Source of the DNA: Blasia pusilla
Taxonomy: Eukaryota > Marchantiophyta > Marchantiopsida > Blasiales
Length of the DNA stretch: 64,000 bases
NCBI GenBank assembly: GCA_050084515.1
Contig: CM114274.1
Span: 32,240,001 to 32,304,000 of the forward strand
Direction of reading: 5' to 3'
The stretch's first letter is position 1, and every line of letters begins with the position of its first letter. A model generated the notes under the pieces. That model searched no databases. It had not been told where the DNA came from and saw nothing but the letters and a program-made list of their open reading frames with translations. This document shows positions 11,901 through 22,705 of the stretch, piece after piece. The translations under genes were made by a program, and so were the position numbers.

Positions 11901-14440
11901 CGACAATAAAGAAAGCGTTAACTTCTACAGCCCTATCCACTTTTCAATTTCTTCTTTCAACTTTTCCTTTGTAATGATTTTCCGCCAAAGGCTCCCTCCA
12001 CATTTAACGGAGCGAGCGTTTAGACCGAGGACTTGTGATTCGGATGCACCCATTAGCAATGGAAGTTCCTTCCGTCGGGCTTGAGACATACGCTGGGGTT
12101 AAGATTGAAATCGAGGAAAGACAAGTGATGAGCCGAAAGTCATACTACAATAGGTAAACTACTCCAATTAACCGGATGAGAGAGATAAAAGAGTATCTCG
12201 GATTCAAAGAACAAACTAGATCCAAGGATACAATGCAAGGAGAGCAACGTGCCCATGCATGGACATCCGCTTTGCAGGGGGAGGGACTTCCCACATAAGA
12301 GACTTTCTTGCTGATCTCTAAATAATTAAAAGAGGATGGCGTTAGAGAAATCCTCGTCTGGTCCTGACACCTGTTCTTTCAATCTAAGAGAATAACTACG
12401 CGGGCCAAAGATGCTTTCCCTTCACCACACCAGAACGGTATAAGAAATCTTCACCCACGGGCATTCCGCTAGTGTTACCAGTGCGACATTCTTCGATTGT
12501 GAAATTCTCGGGCCGCACTTCTGAACCTGTTTTTGTCAACTCGAGTGGAAATATCAAAGCATTCGTGACCGTCGGATTAGTAGAAGCTTTGACGCCAATG
12601 TAGCATGCGGACAGGCGCCTCACGTGTTGCCCTGTTCAACACATGACAGGTCACTCTGCTAGGATTCTGGGGTTAGGAACTCAGGATAGCACTCGATCAG
12701 GCCCAGTGTTATGGAACTTGCGTCGGCCTCCCAAATTTGCCACGGTCTTTGAGGCTTGGAAGGCATGACCAGAGGGTTTGCAGGGGATTAAGGCAGTCAA
12801 CGAGTCGTAAACTAAGTGAATAAATCATTATGATGTCGAACACCAAACACAATCACACAAAGCGTCCCCATCCCCCAGAGCAAAGCCAGAAAACTTCACT
12901 TCACTTCATTTCACTTCACATGACGCTAGCGATGAAACAAATGTCTATGCTGCTCATTCTACCCATCCGATGGAACTCGTGCCGGACCGACTCGACAGAG
13001 CTCAATACCACCGCTGCAGTGCAATACTATCCAGGATTCTGGAAAAGAGTGCTCCATCCTCCGATAGCGGCTAAGCGGTATCAGCACATGAGGATGCGGG
13101 AGATGCGAAACAAGGGACCGTGCCATAGAGTCATCGTGCCAACAACTCATGGCACGACTGGCAGTGAACTGCTGTGGCACGGCCTTCATTGGTAGCTTTG
13201 TTAGAGGATGTACGCGTGCCCGTCATGGTCCACACTTTGTCCGGTTGGCAACCGTGGCCACTCTCGGCAGCCGTCGAGGGACCGCTTGCAGGGGCGGAAG
13301 GGAGTAGTGCCACGGGATCAGTACTAATCCTCTTCTTCGCACCGTCTACGAGTCGTGAGCTTCTTCGACTTTTACGAGGGCTCCTTTCAAAAGAGAGTTT
13401 AGGGTTCCATGGGCACGTCTCACGCCTCTTTAAGGGTAAGAAACTGGTAAGAGTTTACTAGTTTCTCCATCCATTATATAGAGGTGACAAGAAGGAGGAA
13501 GTCAAAAATTTTTTGGACATGAAGATTGGAGGTGCATCATGGATAATTAATGCAACAATATAAATGTTTGGATGGGATGTAATAAGATGTTTAGTATCTA
13601 AAGCACATAAAATAATAAACTCGTTACATAGCAAGTTGATTATGTTATGTGCTTCCTGCATAGCAAGTTGATTATTTTATACGCTTCCATAATAGTATAT
13701 ACTTTTTATGTAGTAATGTAAGTACTAATGAAGTCAATGGGATTTTTCTAAATAATAAGAAATGAAATTCAACATTATTCATAATGATAGGAAAAAATAT
13801 CATCATCCATGGGAATTATGAATACAAGTATTGTAGATTAAAAAGTGCATATTTAGTTTCTCTTACAAATGAAAATGAGCATTTCATAACTCATTTAAGA
13901 AAATTTGAACTTATTTTGTAAAAAGAAGGTTCAATCCCCACAAACAGCATTAAACACTCAATTCAGTAATTTAAATTCCAAATTATTGATACGATATCCT
14001 TCACCTTCTAGTAGTCCCAATAACTTTGTTTTTGTCTCAACTCCACATATTTACATAAAGTAAAGAAATGGATGCCAACACCCAAACATTTCTTCACTTT
14101 ATGGTTAGAACAACTAATAAAATCCTCATTCATTATCTTTTACATTTCTCCACTTTATGGCGAGAAAAATACTAATAAAATCCTCATCCATTATCTTTTA
14201 ATACCCTATAGTCATGTTTTGCTATGTGCTCGGGTTGTCTCATTAGGACGATTATGGGGATATCATTACTCATTATTCATCGTGTCAGCCCAAAATTGGA
14301 GATATTTTGGTATATGATTGTCATATGTGTGGATACCATGAGTAAGAGGAGCGGTAAGAGGAGAGGAAGAGAGGAGAGAGAGGAGAGGAGAGAGGAAACT
14401 ACCTTTAACCCAAAGAGATACTTTTTTTTTAAAGAGAGTT
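8941..14440. other. Unassigned, mostly AT-rich intergenic DNA
   Basis: About 8.9-10.4 kb and 13.5-14.4 kb are strongly AT-rich. 10.5-13.4 kb is of balanced composition and resembles the DNA around the 14-3-3 gene, so it may hold decayed or non-coding transcribed sequence, but no frame has a recognisable domain. A 19-bp palindrome CCAAAGTTTGAAACTTTGG lies near 10636, and short CACTT repeats near 12897-12920. A pair of near-identical 60-70 bp direct repeats containing CTAATAAAATCCTCAT lies at about 14090-14200. Confidence 0.4.
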
Positions 14441-14542
14441 TCCGTTGGGTTGAAGAGAGGAAAATTTTTTGTGACTTTTTTTGCACTTTTGTTCTCAGTG
14501 CTTAGGCACTCCCACAAATTTGTTTTCATCTTCCATATTTTG

Positions 14543-14569
14543 GCAACCCATGTGAATTCGACGGGTTGC
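14543..14569. repeat. Leftmost copy of the 27-bp palindrome family
   Basis: GCAACCCA, a degenerate centre, then CGACGGGTTGC: same length and arm ends as the consensus (13-bp arms GCAACCCGTCGGA around one base). It is the first copy met from the left and lies just beyond the 3' end of the minus-strand transposase relic, so it may mark the left part of the element. Confidence 0.75.
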
Positions 14570-14746
14570 AATTTACAAAAAAATTAAAAAACTGAAAAAT
14601 TAGTGGAATCATAAATGTGGAACAAATCACTTTTTCCATCCAAGGTCTGGAAAAAATCTATCATTTTCCCTGGGCTGAATAGAGTTCAAGCTCAAAGTGA
14701 AGGTTCTGGAAAATGAAAGTATAATCTAAGACCTTATTTTGCATCC

Positions 14747-15061
14747 TCAAAGTGGTTTGTTTAAAATACTTCGCACTTCTTTGAGGGACAAAATTTGTTG
14801 GTGGATTCCTACTCCTACCTCCGACTCTCTTAAAACTACAAGCAACACATAGTACATGTGCTTATAAGGGAAATACCTTTTTCCACTTGTCTCTCTTTGG
14901 ACAAAGTCATCACAGGAACATGTGGGAAAGCAAGAGATGTGCACCACATACACCCCTCTGACAGTTGAATTTACAGTGTTGTTCCTGACCCAATACATCC
15001 TTCCTATTCCATTGCCACTCTGGACATCTTTTGTGGCGATGATTTCCATGTTTGCCTCCAA
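14747..15061 (-). pseudogene. SWIM zinc-finger end of a MULE-like transposase
   Basis: The minus-strand frame reads ISCFPTCSCDDF, a spacer, then GKRYFPYKHMYYVLL. This follows the SWIM pattern CxC...CxH common at the C-terminus of Mutator-like (MULE/FAR1) transposases, except that the third ligand is Y (FPYKH instead of FPCKH). Losing that cysteine should break zinc binding. The preceding GRMYWVRNNTVNSTVRGVYVV segment is the usual lead-in strand. It lies in the same orientation as the fragments up to 20.1 kb and is probably the end of that gene. Confidence 0.6.
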
Positions 15062-15132
15062 AGCGATGTGATTCGCTTTGCTCTCTCCACCGTCGGCCTA
15101 CACATTCTGTTTCTCTTCATCCCATTTCTAGA

Positions 15133-15747
15133 CTAAAACAGAAATAGTGGATTGAGATCATCCACCTTCTCCGGATACATGTTGACATCAATCTTGGGTT
15201 GAATACGAAATGCGAAGATCTCTGTAATGCGAACATGCTCCAAAATTCCTCCATCTATGACTTTGAAATCGACACTTGTAAGATTGTCCACTTCGTCCTG
15301 AGTGCAATTCGTACCTGCGGCAATGGGCCAAATCGTGGGGGTATTCCCTGGAGCTCCAATGGCACTTGGATAAGACTTTTGGAAAGCGCAGGATTCATTT
15401 GGGCAAAAGAAGTACTTCAATTGATCCCCGGTTCTCATGAAACGATCAAAGGTTTTGAGTCTCCAGAATCCAGGCAGTGGTCGTCCAGTCCTTATACAGT
15501 TCTTATTTAGGAAAGTACCGCATGCTCTCCTAATGCCATCAGATCCTGCCTTGCAAGTGGGTCCACGTCCAGGGTTGCTCTGAGATATATACCACCTTTT
15601 GACGTTGCAATCCACCTCAATGATCGGAATCCCATACTGTTGAACAACCCTAGCGACCGGATGTTGCGAACTTCCAGCAACGGAGGGCTTTTGAAATAAA
15701 ACATTCATTGCTTTTGGAGAAGTTACTGCATCACGGATTGGGAGCAA
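15133..15747 (-). pseudogene. Cysteine-rich segment of the minus-strand TE gene, function unknown
   Basis: A 204-residue open frame with spaced cysteines: VDCNVKRWYIS, PTCKAGSDGIRRACGTF, NKNCIRTGRPLPGFWRL, GDQLKYFFCPNESC and AGTNCTQDEVD. The pattern suggests a metal-binding or disulphide-rich domain, but I do not recognise the family. It lies between the NTSGAESVHSSWR block upstream and the SWIM block downstream of the same strand. It could be a domain of the transposase, or a separate cargo protein read in the same direction. Confidence 0.4.
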
Positions 15748-16262
15748 TCCGGGGTCTCCGAATACCTAGGCGGCATAATTTCTTCATCCAAATCAATCAC
15801 CGGATTTGTTCCTCGATGGTTCCTCTTCACTTGCCTGAAGTCAATATACTTATATGATCTCCACGAGTCTTGCTCGTACTGCTCTACCACCATATGTATG
15901 GGACCTCTTGAAACACGCCCACGAATATCCCCACCAATGTGTACATCTTCCTCGAGGGGAGTTCCTACTACACACCGATTGAAGGCTTCCACATAGAGTT
16001 TCTCATCACCAGATCTCACAACCGCCTTGACATAGAGCTCGTAAATCAAAGGCCCCCTTCCTTTTGTTATGCCTTTTGTGAGGAAGATATGGGATGGTGT
16101 AGACTGTAGCATTGCTCTTGCGTGGTCTTGTTGGCATGCTTTCACAAGTGAAATTCTTTGGCATGCTTGTGACGACCTCCAAGAGGAATGAACACTTTCT
16201 GCTCCACTTGTGTTGAGGCAAAGGGCATTTTCATGAATGTTCAATCCGTGCAATGACGGCAA
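15723..16262 (-). pseudogene. Middle segment of the MULE-like transposase relic
   Basis: The frame contains LNTSGAESVHSSWRSSQACQ, which resembles the TNxxESxHSxxR block that follows the catalytic domain in MULE transposases. The rest (KGRGPLIYELYVKAVVRSGD; IDFRQVKRNHRGTNPVIDLDEE) I cannot place. The 5' side of the frame ends near 16262, where palindromes begin, so this is probably an exon edge. Confidence 0.4.
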
Positions 16263-16314
16263 TGTGAGAAGGAAACGAAAATAGCTCTATGAGCAAAGAA
16301 AAAAGCTACATGTC

Positions 16315-16440
16315 GGAACCAGACGGGTTGCAAGTTGGAGGCATCTCATGAATGACTCTACAATCCGTCAGTTTTCGACGTGTTACAACACCGATGAACC
16401 ACCTACTATTGCAACCCGTCGGATTCAGACGGGGTTGCAA
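16315..16440. repeat. Palindrome cluster, intron of the minus-strand gene
   Basis: One clear copy lies at 16411-16438 with a one-base insertion in the right arm (GCAACCCGTCGGA then CAGACGGGGTTGC). A more decayed one is at about 16362-16387 and a half copy near 16320. They sit just left of the solo LTR. Confidence 0.75.
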
Positions 16441-16872
16441 GTAACTTTGGCCACTCCGATGTCATATAGTAAAATCAGCCAGTGTGTAAACTCCTTCCTC
16501 GTTAAGTGTTAGATAGAGTTTTATTAGTATTAAGTAAATTAGCTTAGGAAAAGGAAATTCCCATGTTTAAACCTCTTTATGGTGCCTCTTTTATGTAGGC
16601 CCAAATTTAGGAAAAGAGGTAATAAATAATAGATGACTTTATAAAAGTAAAGTAGTGAGTTTGGTGTTTTAATGAAAAGCAAAAGTAGTCTTGGTTGATG
16701 GCTAGGTTAGTTGGGGTAATTTGGAAAATATCAAGTGGATAAAAGAGGATATTTTGGAAGAGATAAGAGGAAATCTACTTGTGTCAAAATATGATTGGCT
16801 AAGCCTTGAGAGGAAGCTATATGACACAAGATAAGATTAGCTCTTTTCGTACTCTTGTGGATCCCTTGTGAG

Positions 16873-16880
16873 TATATAAA
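16873..16880 (+). promoter_or_regulatory. TATA box of the LTR promoter
   Basis: GAGTATATAAAGAGG is a good plant TATA box at a sensible position inside the LTR. It is deleted in the related LTR at 42.5 kb. Confidence 0.6.
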
Positions 16881-17044
16881 GAGGAGGGACCTTCAAGGGT
16901 TCATCACATTCTATTCCACATCTTGAGTCTTTCGTGTCACTCTTGAGTGTATGACTTTGGGATTGCTTGCTCTTCCAATGAGAGTGGATCACTCCTTTTG
17001 GGAGAGTAATTTGACCATGGTCTATTCTTCGAGAGGTTTGTAGA

Positions 17045-17048
<4 letters not shown>

Positions 17049-17141
<93 letters not shown>
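17049..17141. repeat. (GT)n microsatellite inside the solo LTR
   Basis: About 46 uninterrupted GT units. The related LTR at 42.5 kb has only about six at the same place (near 42890), so the array expanded in this copy. Translations across it are artefacts. Confidence 0.95.
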
Positions 17142-17143
<2 letters not shown>

Positions 17144-17879
17144 GATGAGAGGCTTATCACCTTTAGAGGAGTTTAGTCATACTAAAATAGTGAATGTTTG
17201 GGCTTGTTACTTTCCCAATGAGAGTGGATTACCCCTCTTGGGAGAATAATTCCGCCAAAACCCATTCTTGAAGAGAGTAGAGAATGTCTGTCAAGCATGG
17301 ATAGGGGTGGAGCACGAGTTGTGCCCGACTTTCCTTTCCTCAATCCATACCATGTAAAGGTACACTTTGTAGATAGACACTAGTTCACTCACTATTTAGT
17401 TTATCACTTTGGGGAGGCGTTCATGAACCATGTCATTCAATCTCCAACTCCGGTGATCCTTCTTATCGTCACATATGGAAGGATATAGGATTGTACTTTG
17501 TATATCCTTATATAGCAATCCACGGACGTCAATAGGCCTACTCAAGGAAGGTTTAACACTAGTTGTACTATCTTTTCCTCGTGTACAAGCGTAAAGTAGT
17601 TTATAGGGATTTTATAGTTAGAAATTTTGGGGTCCGATGTTACGAAGAAGTGATCACCTCGCACTTCTATTTGTGATACCTATCGTGAGAGAATGGAGAG
17701 TATACATAATAATTTTTTATTGAAAAAGGAGAACTTCTTAGAGAGTTTACCTTGCATCGACCATGTTTGCCGTAGCTAGAAGGCATGCCCTTACTCAAAG
17801 AAAGGCTCTTGACATGACACCGGGATGGAAGATCCAAGTGCAAGTCATCGAAATCCGACAAATCGCACATGGATTTTTC

Positions 17880-18560
17880 AGCCCCTGACTTGAAACGGAT
17901 TGCAAGTGAGACACATCCATGGAATGTCCCAGTAACCTTTTACTGTAACCTAGCACCCAGGAACCTACTACTGGAATCCGTCGGAATCGGACGGGTTGTG
18001 AGAAGCAGCCCGGTCCGGTCTCTAAAATCCTTGTGCAACCTGTCGGATTTCTTGTTGGCTTGCAAGAAGTGTCCACACACGAAGCTTTGCAACTATTGGA
18101 ATTTGACGGGTTCCACTTAACTTGAACTGATGCAACATGTCTGGATGCGACTTGGAGACAGCCGCAACCTGTTTGAATGCGACTTGGAGATAGCCGCAAC
18201 CTGTCTGAATGCGAGGAGTCGCAGACGGGCGCAACTAGTCGGCATCTCACAGGTTGCAGACAGATGCAACTTGTCAGAATCCGACGGGTTGCAGACTGAG
18301 TTAACTCGCAGCCTTGTGGCTTGCAACCCATCCGGGTCGAACTATTTGCAGGCCTTATATACATGCAACTTGCAATTCATCGGGATTCGACACGTTGCAC
18401 ACTCATGCAACCACTCTGGTTCTGATGGGTTGCATAAACATTCCTCGTGCATGATGTCGCGCTCCGACGAGTAACACAAACATTCTTGATGCAACTCGTC
18501 AGTTTCCGATGGGTTGCACACTCAGGAAACCCGTCACATCCGACGGGTTGCTTGGTTTCT
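17880..18560. repeat. Dense cluster of the 27-bp palindrome
   Basis: Recognisable copies lie at 17973-17999, 18266-18292, 18372-18398, 18407-18433, 18491-18517 and 18526-18551, with more decayed ones at about 18035, 18090, 18216 and 18324. Between 18130 and 18190 a short unit (CGACTTGGAGACAGCCGCAACCTGT) is tandemly repeated. On the minus strand this stretch lies between the catalytic fragment (18.6 kb) and the next coding block (16.26 kb), so it was probably intronic. Confidence 0.85.
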
Positions 18561-18612
18561 TCGGTTTGAAATCCCTATAGTGCCCACGCTTCTCAACTTG
18601 AGCTACAACTTT

Positions 18613-19040
18613 TCAAACAATTCTCAGTATGAGCTCGATAGGACGAAATACTGAACTCCCCTGCTGCATGAAGTTTTCCCATTGTCTCATTCGTACAATC
18701 CACCAACTGAGCCAAGAGCACATCTCTTTGTACTTCCCCTCAATCGCATGCTTCCTCCACCACCCATGAAGTTCTTCTTGGCACTCCATGGCATGTTTCA
18801 AGGTTTTTCTGTCCTTGCAGCGTTGGAGTAGAGTGACATGCTCTATCCTCTTATTCTCCTTGATGCAAGATTTGGTGTACCGGGTCACAGATTGTTGCCA
18901 ATGGAACGCATCTGACCTTTCCCTCTTTGGTTGAACCTCTCCACCCCAGGTTGTGCATTGTCCGCCATGAATCCATAAATTTTTGAAGGTGGCCTTTTGT
19001 TTTCCTTCACCACCTCCAATAAGAGTAACCAATACATCTT
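18613..19040 (-). pseudogene. Catalytic fragment of a MULE-like transposase
   Basis: On the minus strand, just above 18950, one frame reads KIYGFMADNAQPGVE. About 20 codons on, in a shifted frame, comes FHWQQSVTRYTKSC, then a helical run and LHGWWRKHAIEGKYKEMCSW. MULE catalytic domains have an Asp in a (T/A)D block followed about 20 residues later by C-x-W-H, and a later Glu in a helix. The Asp and HW are seen; the Cys is Phe here. The frame change between the two blocks marks it as broken. The assignment rests on motif spacing only. Confidence 0.45.
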
Positions 19041-19159
19041 CAAACTGCCAACATCCTCTGCTTTTACCTCATGGACAAATATAGTTTAGAGTCCCTTCTC
19101 CACATGGTCATAAACATGAGCACCCATGGTCAACCATCCATTCAACACTTTGTAGCAAA

Positions 19160-20100
19160 TATCAAAGCTTACCCAACTGCCGTAAAGATCTTCCCCTTCT
19201 CTCATTCGATCTATAAGATCGAGGCCACTCGACGGCCCTGTCGTTGATATTTTGAAGATGTACGCCCTGGATCCTTTGCCTCCCTGGCCAATGAATTGCC
19301 ATCTCTAAATACATGGAAATCTGGAGTTGGCCTTGATTTTGGAAATGACATCCATTTCGGCTGTCTTTCCATCCAGTACACGTATTCGACGCAGCAAATT
19401 TCGGAAGCATTCAGGATCAGCCATAAATGCAAGATTTTCCCAGAGTTGTTTCTCCTCAGCAGCCGTGATCTCGCCCTGCCTAGGGATTCCAAGCAGTTGT
19501 TCACAAATTTGTGATGCTGTTGTTAACTTGATCACTCCGAGCTTTGATCCGGAGAGTTTCTATATACCTCGGCCACTTACTTTGCCACATCCTCCTTGAT
19601 GTGTCTCTGAATTGCACCGGTAACAAGATGAATGTGGGAGCCAACATGAACTGCCAGCCTGGTGTACTCGGATGTAGAACTGAAGTCGTGCACAATGAAA
19701 AATATGTATGCAGGATACGCTCCAACGCAGAAAGGGGATGCCTGATAATGAGGACATCGATGGCCTCTCGGCCGTATGGTCGCACCAACCTCTTATGAAG
19801 TTTCTGCATTCTTTGGGGGGGATTGCGACGTATTGACTCACCCATTGCGCTCTAGATACGGGCAGCGTGGACTTCTACACTCCAGGGCTCCAACGCATTG
19901 GCGGCGAGAAACGATCCAAGGACCATATGGAATTGACTAGCATGCACTAGTCCGTTGAAGCATGCACCATCGATGACAATCAGACTTTCTGTCCATACCC
20001 TTCTAGCATCCTCCATCTTTCTTTTGAGCAAGACCAGCAAGTGGAGGCAACTAAAAAATGAAATAACCATCGTATGTGGGCGGCAGCTCGTGGACAAGAA
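19160..20100 (-). pseudogene. N-terminal half of the minus-strand TE gene, frameshifted
   Basis: Readable protein-like stretches appear in alternating minus-strand frames: LAVHVGSHIHLVTGAIQRHI near 19.64 kb, ASQICEQLLGIPRQGEITA and DPECFRNLLRRIRVLDG near 19.4-19.5 kb, and RRVWTESLIVIDGACFNGL near 20.0 kb. VIDGACF could match the first catalytic Asp block of MULE transposases (VxDGTF). Several stops and shifts interrupt it. Its 5' end faces the palindromes at 20.8-21.6 kb and the plus-strand gene. Confidence 0.4.
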
Positions 20101-20825
20101 TGTGCTTGAACATTTTAAAGGGTAGAGACGACAACAAACTATTGCCTGATACTCGCAAGAGGAACGAGTAGGCAGACACTAGGCCCGGTTGGTGTCAGAC
20201 AGATCCACTGAGGTTGACGACATCCGAAATGTCTTCAGGAAGTACAATATTGTTATGAACTTGTGAAGTTGGAGTCGATGCCGGATCTACTCAGTTGGGA
20301 GTGGCAAACGTAGAGCTCGGTGCACTAGGAAATTCAGGACCGTCTCCTTGGGAAACAGAGGAATTCAGAGGCAAGCCATAAACTCTATATTGACCATTTC
20401 TTAGAGGTAGGAGATTCCATACTTTACAGTCTGCTATCACTGGCTGGACTTTCTCACCTACAACGTCCTACGTATCGTCCACCCTAACATCCTTGGAAAC
20501 AAATATTGTTCCAATTTGGAGAAAAAATCAGACTGAGAGGAAATTTTCATCCAGTGGTATATAAGACTCACGAGCTTGCGGTCGAATTATTTGTGATTGA
20601 GGAAGGGCCGCTAGATGACTGCCACAAGTGAGTTTCACATAATTATCCATTCCTAGATTATTCCACCAAGTGGAGAATGAGAGTAAGAATAAGAATAAGA
20701 ATAGGAATGAGAATGAGAATGTTTAATTTATAGTGAATTGTGACCGTTATTCTCCTGATAGAATTTGACTGACAAGATGCTGTTTGGAAGGTGAGATTTA
20801 TCGACGCAATGGATTCAATCCTGCT
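20101..20825. other. 5' flank of the minus-strand TE gene
   Basis: No clear coding block. A short GAATAA/GAATGA repeat is at about 20686-20720. This could hold the 5' UTR or promoter of the minus-strand gene, but I see no convincing TATA box. Confidence 0.3.
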
Positions 20826-21220
20826 GCAACTTGTCGGAGTCCAACAGGTTGCAAATTTTGGGACTCAGACACGTTGGTTACAAAGCCACGGACTACCATC
20901 TTCTATTAGAGTCCGAGTCCAACTTGCAACCCGTTGGAGTCCGTTGGGTTGGTACCCCTTGCATGTCTGACTTGTCTGATTGGAGTCGGGATCCACACGA
21001 CCTCGCATGGATTTGCTATGGCAACCCTTTGGGGATTTCGACGGGTTGGAAAGGCACCTAACCTCGCTCTCCCTTTTGGAGGTAACCGAGTTGCGGGGAG
21101 GTCTCGAGTCGATTTCTCTTATCCAATGAACCGTGCAAACCGTGAGTGCAGTTTCGCCGTATGGTGGGAAGTGTCCAACCCAAGGTAGACCTTGTAATCT
21201 GTCGGTTGTCAACGGGTTGC
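20826..21220. repeat. Palindromes in the region between the divergent TE genes
   Basis: Copies at 20826-20852 and about 20925-20951, and one at 21194-21220 that leads into the tandem array. They match the 27-bp consensus with CpG-to-TpG or CpA changes. Confidence 0.8.
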
Positions 21221-21229
21221 CTCGGGACT

Positions 21230-21570
21230 ATGCTTTTTCGCCTTGTTACCCGAAGATGAGGGAAGTGTGCAACCCGTCGGTCTCCGAGGGGTTGCTCGGG
21301 TACCTCACCTTGTTACCCCAAGATGAGGGAAGCGTGCAACCCGTCGGTCTCCGACGGGTTTCCTGGGTACCTCGCCTTATTACCCCAAGATGAGGGAAGC
21401 ATGCAACCCGTCGGCCTCCTACGGGTTGCGCGGGTACCTCGCCTTGCATCCCCAAGACAAGGGAAGCATGCAACTTGTCGGTCTCCGACGGGTTACCTGG
21501 GTACCTCGCCTTGCATCCCCAAGACAAGGGAAGCATGCAACCCGTCAGAGACCGATGAGTTGCCTGGGTT
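21230..21570 (+). repeat. 67-bp tandem array, each unit centred on the palindrome
   Basis: Palindromes start at 21269, 21336, 21403, 21470 and 21537, exactly 67 bp apart. Each is joined by a spacer of the type GGGTACCTCGCCTT...CCCAAGA...AGGGAAGC. The array ends about 85 bp upstream of the TATA box at 21654, the position expected of an upstream activating or silencing element for the plus-strand gene. Confidence 0.9.
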
Positions 21571-21653
21571 CCCACGTGCAAAGTTCCATAACGGCCGACA
21601 CGTCGCCGTCGGTACGACCCAACGACCCGACGGTCACTCAACGGCTCGAAAAG

Positions 21654-21662
21654 TATAAAAGG
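21654..21662 (+). promoter_or_regulatory. TATA box of the plus-strand TE gene
   Basis: AAGTATAAAAGGTTG lies about 325 bp before the likely start codon at 21979 and directly downstream of the 67-bp array. It fits a plant core promoter; transcription would start near 21685-21695. Confidence 0.6.
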
Positions 21663-21978
21663 TTGAGATTTTGCTCATTTCCGTTTTTCATTTCACAATT
21701 TCATGTGCTCTTCCTCGCAGCAGCCGATGTTACCTTTCCGCTGCCAAACTCGGTTACATTCACCCCTTCGCTGGAAGGTTACGACGATCTAGCACCCGAA
21801 GCTTCCAGGGTTCAATTTTGGCAAGCCCATCCGTTGGAGGGTCACAACGCTTCATCACGAAACGCTAACAGAGTTGGGTTTAGGGTCACGGCGCTTCATC
21901 ATGAAACACTTCGAGAGATCTATCGTGCACATGAGCAGATTAGACTGTCGAGGAGGAAGAACTGACCCAACGTGCACC

Positions 21979-22632
21979 ATGACAAGAAAGAAAACACAAG
22001 CAACCAAGGTAGGGAGCATCACTACCAAGTCCATGAGGACTCATGCGTCACCATCTCTAGGTCCTCGTTCGGCGAATGAGATAAGGCAACAAGAAATAGA
22101 GGAGCGGGAAAGGGAAGCACATATGCACAGGCAGGAGGTTCTAGCAAAACGTGTTCTGGAGGAGTTCGCTAAGCAAAACGCTAAGGCTGAGGCATCGGAG
22201 GCCTTGAAGAAAAGAGTCGCGGACGAGAAACGTGAGAAGAAGCATCTTGACGCCTTCGTCAGGAGAGCAGAATTGGCGAAAGCTCGAAGGGAAAAAGCAA
22301 TCGCTATTGAAGAAAGTCCTGCTCGTCCAACAGAGAGTGTTGAGATGCAAGAAATATCTCCGATGAGGTCTGGGGACACCATGAATCTAAAATCGGCTGA
22401 GGAAACGGCCAAAGTTCAAGTGACGGACGATGAGGTCATGAGGACAGCAAGTGTGGAGATGGTGGACATCTCTGAAGAAGCAAGAGAAGAGTCTTTGTCA
22501 TCTTTCAGCCCAATGGAAGAAATCGAACTTTATCGGATCGATGAGTTTCCCGTGGACTTGCCAACTGCTGTCCCAAAGCAGTTGGCGGGTGTGGACACTG
22601 ACCCAATCTTTGAGCGGGTTAGAAAACTTCGG
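21979..22632 (+). pseudogene. Plus-strand TE gene, exon 1: basic and coiled-coil N-terminus
   Basis: The start at 21979 has a CACCATGA context and opens MTRKKTQATK, a basic, nuclear-signal-like stretch. It runs into a charged helix (NEIRQQEIEEREREAHMHRQ, then KRVADEKREKKHLDAFVRRA) that should form a coiled coil, then an acidic region. The exon is open to the probable donor after LR at 22632 (CGG|GTTATG, a weak donor). A 73-bp intron would join it in phase 0 to 22706. The same frame is also open upstream to 21874. I do not recognise the family from this part alone. Confidence 0.5.
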
Positions 22633-22705
22633 GTTATGTGAAGGCTTCTTATGCAATTCATTGGCAAAACACTGTATTTTATTGACTTGGTCCCCACTGT
22701 GCTAG

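Larger units (their letters stand above)
16460..17814 (+). mobile_element. Solo LTR of a gypsy-type retrotransposon
   Basis: It starts TGTCATATAG and ends TTGACA, giving TGTC/GACA terminal inverted bases. It is closely similar over its length to the LTR at 42499-43571, which is followed by gag, so the family is a gypsy-like LTR element. No internal region flanks it, hence a solo LTR, presumably left by LTR-LTR recombination. A TATA box (TATATAAA) is at 16873-16880. This copy keeps about 210 bp, including the TATA box, that the 42.5-kb copy has lost. A clean 5-bp target duplication is not evident (TCCGA left; TGACA or CCGGG right). Confidence 0.8.

Noticed and set aside
14500-14540. AGTGCTTAGGCACT as a CACTA terminus of the palindrome element
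   Set aside because: No matching inverted end on the right side near 27.6-28.9 kb, and no target duplication.
16455-17820. 5-bp target duplication for the solo LTR
   Set aside because: Left TCCGA does not match TGACA or CCGGG on the right; the exact right edge is uncertain because neighbouring sequence also contains TGACA.
21230-21570. CRISPR-like regular array of palindromic repeats
   Set aside because: Spacers are near-identical to each other, no cas genes, eukaryotic context; it is a 67-bp tandem repeat.
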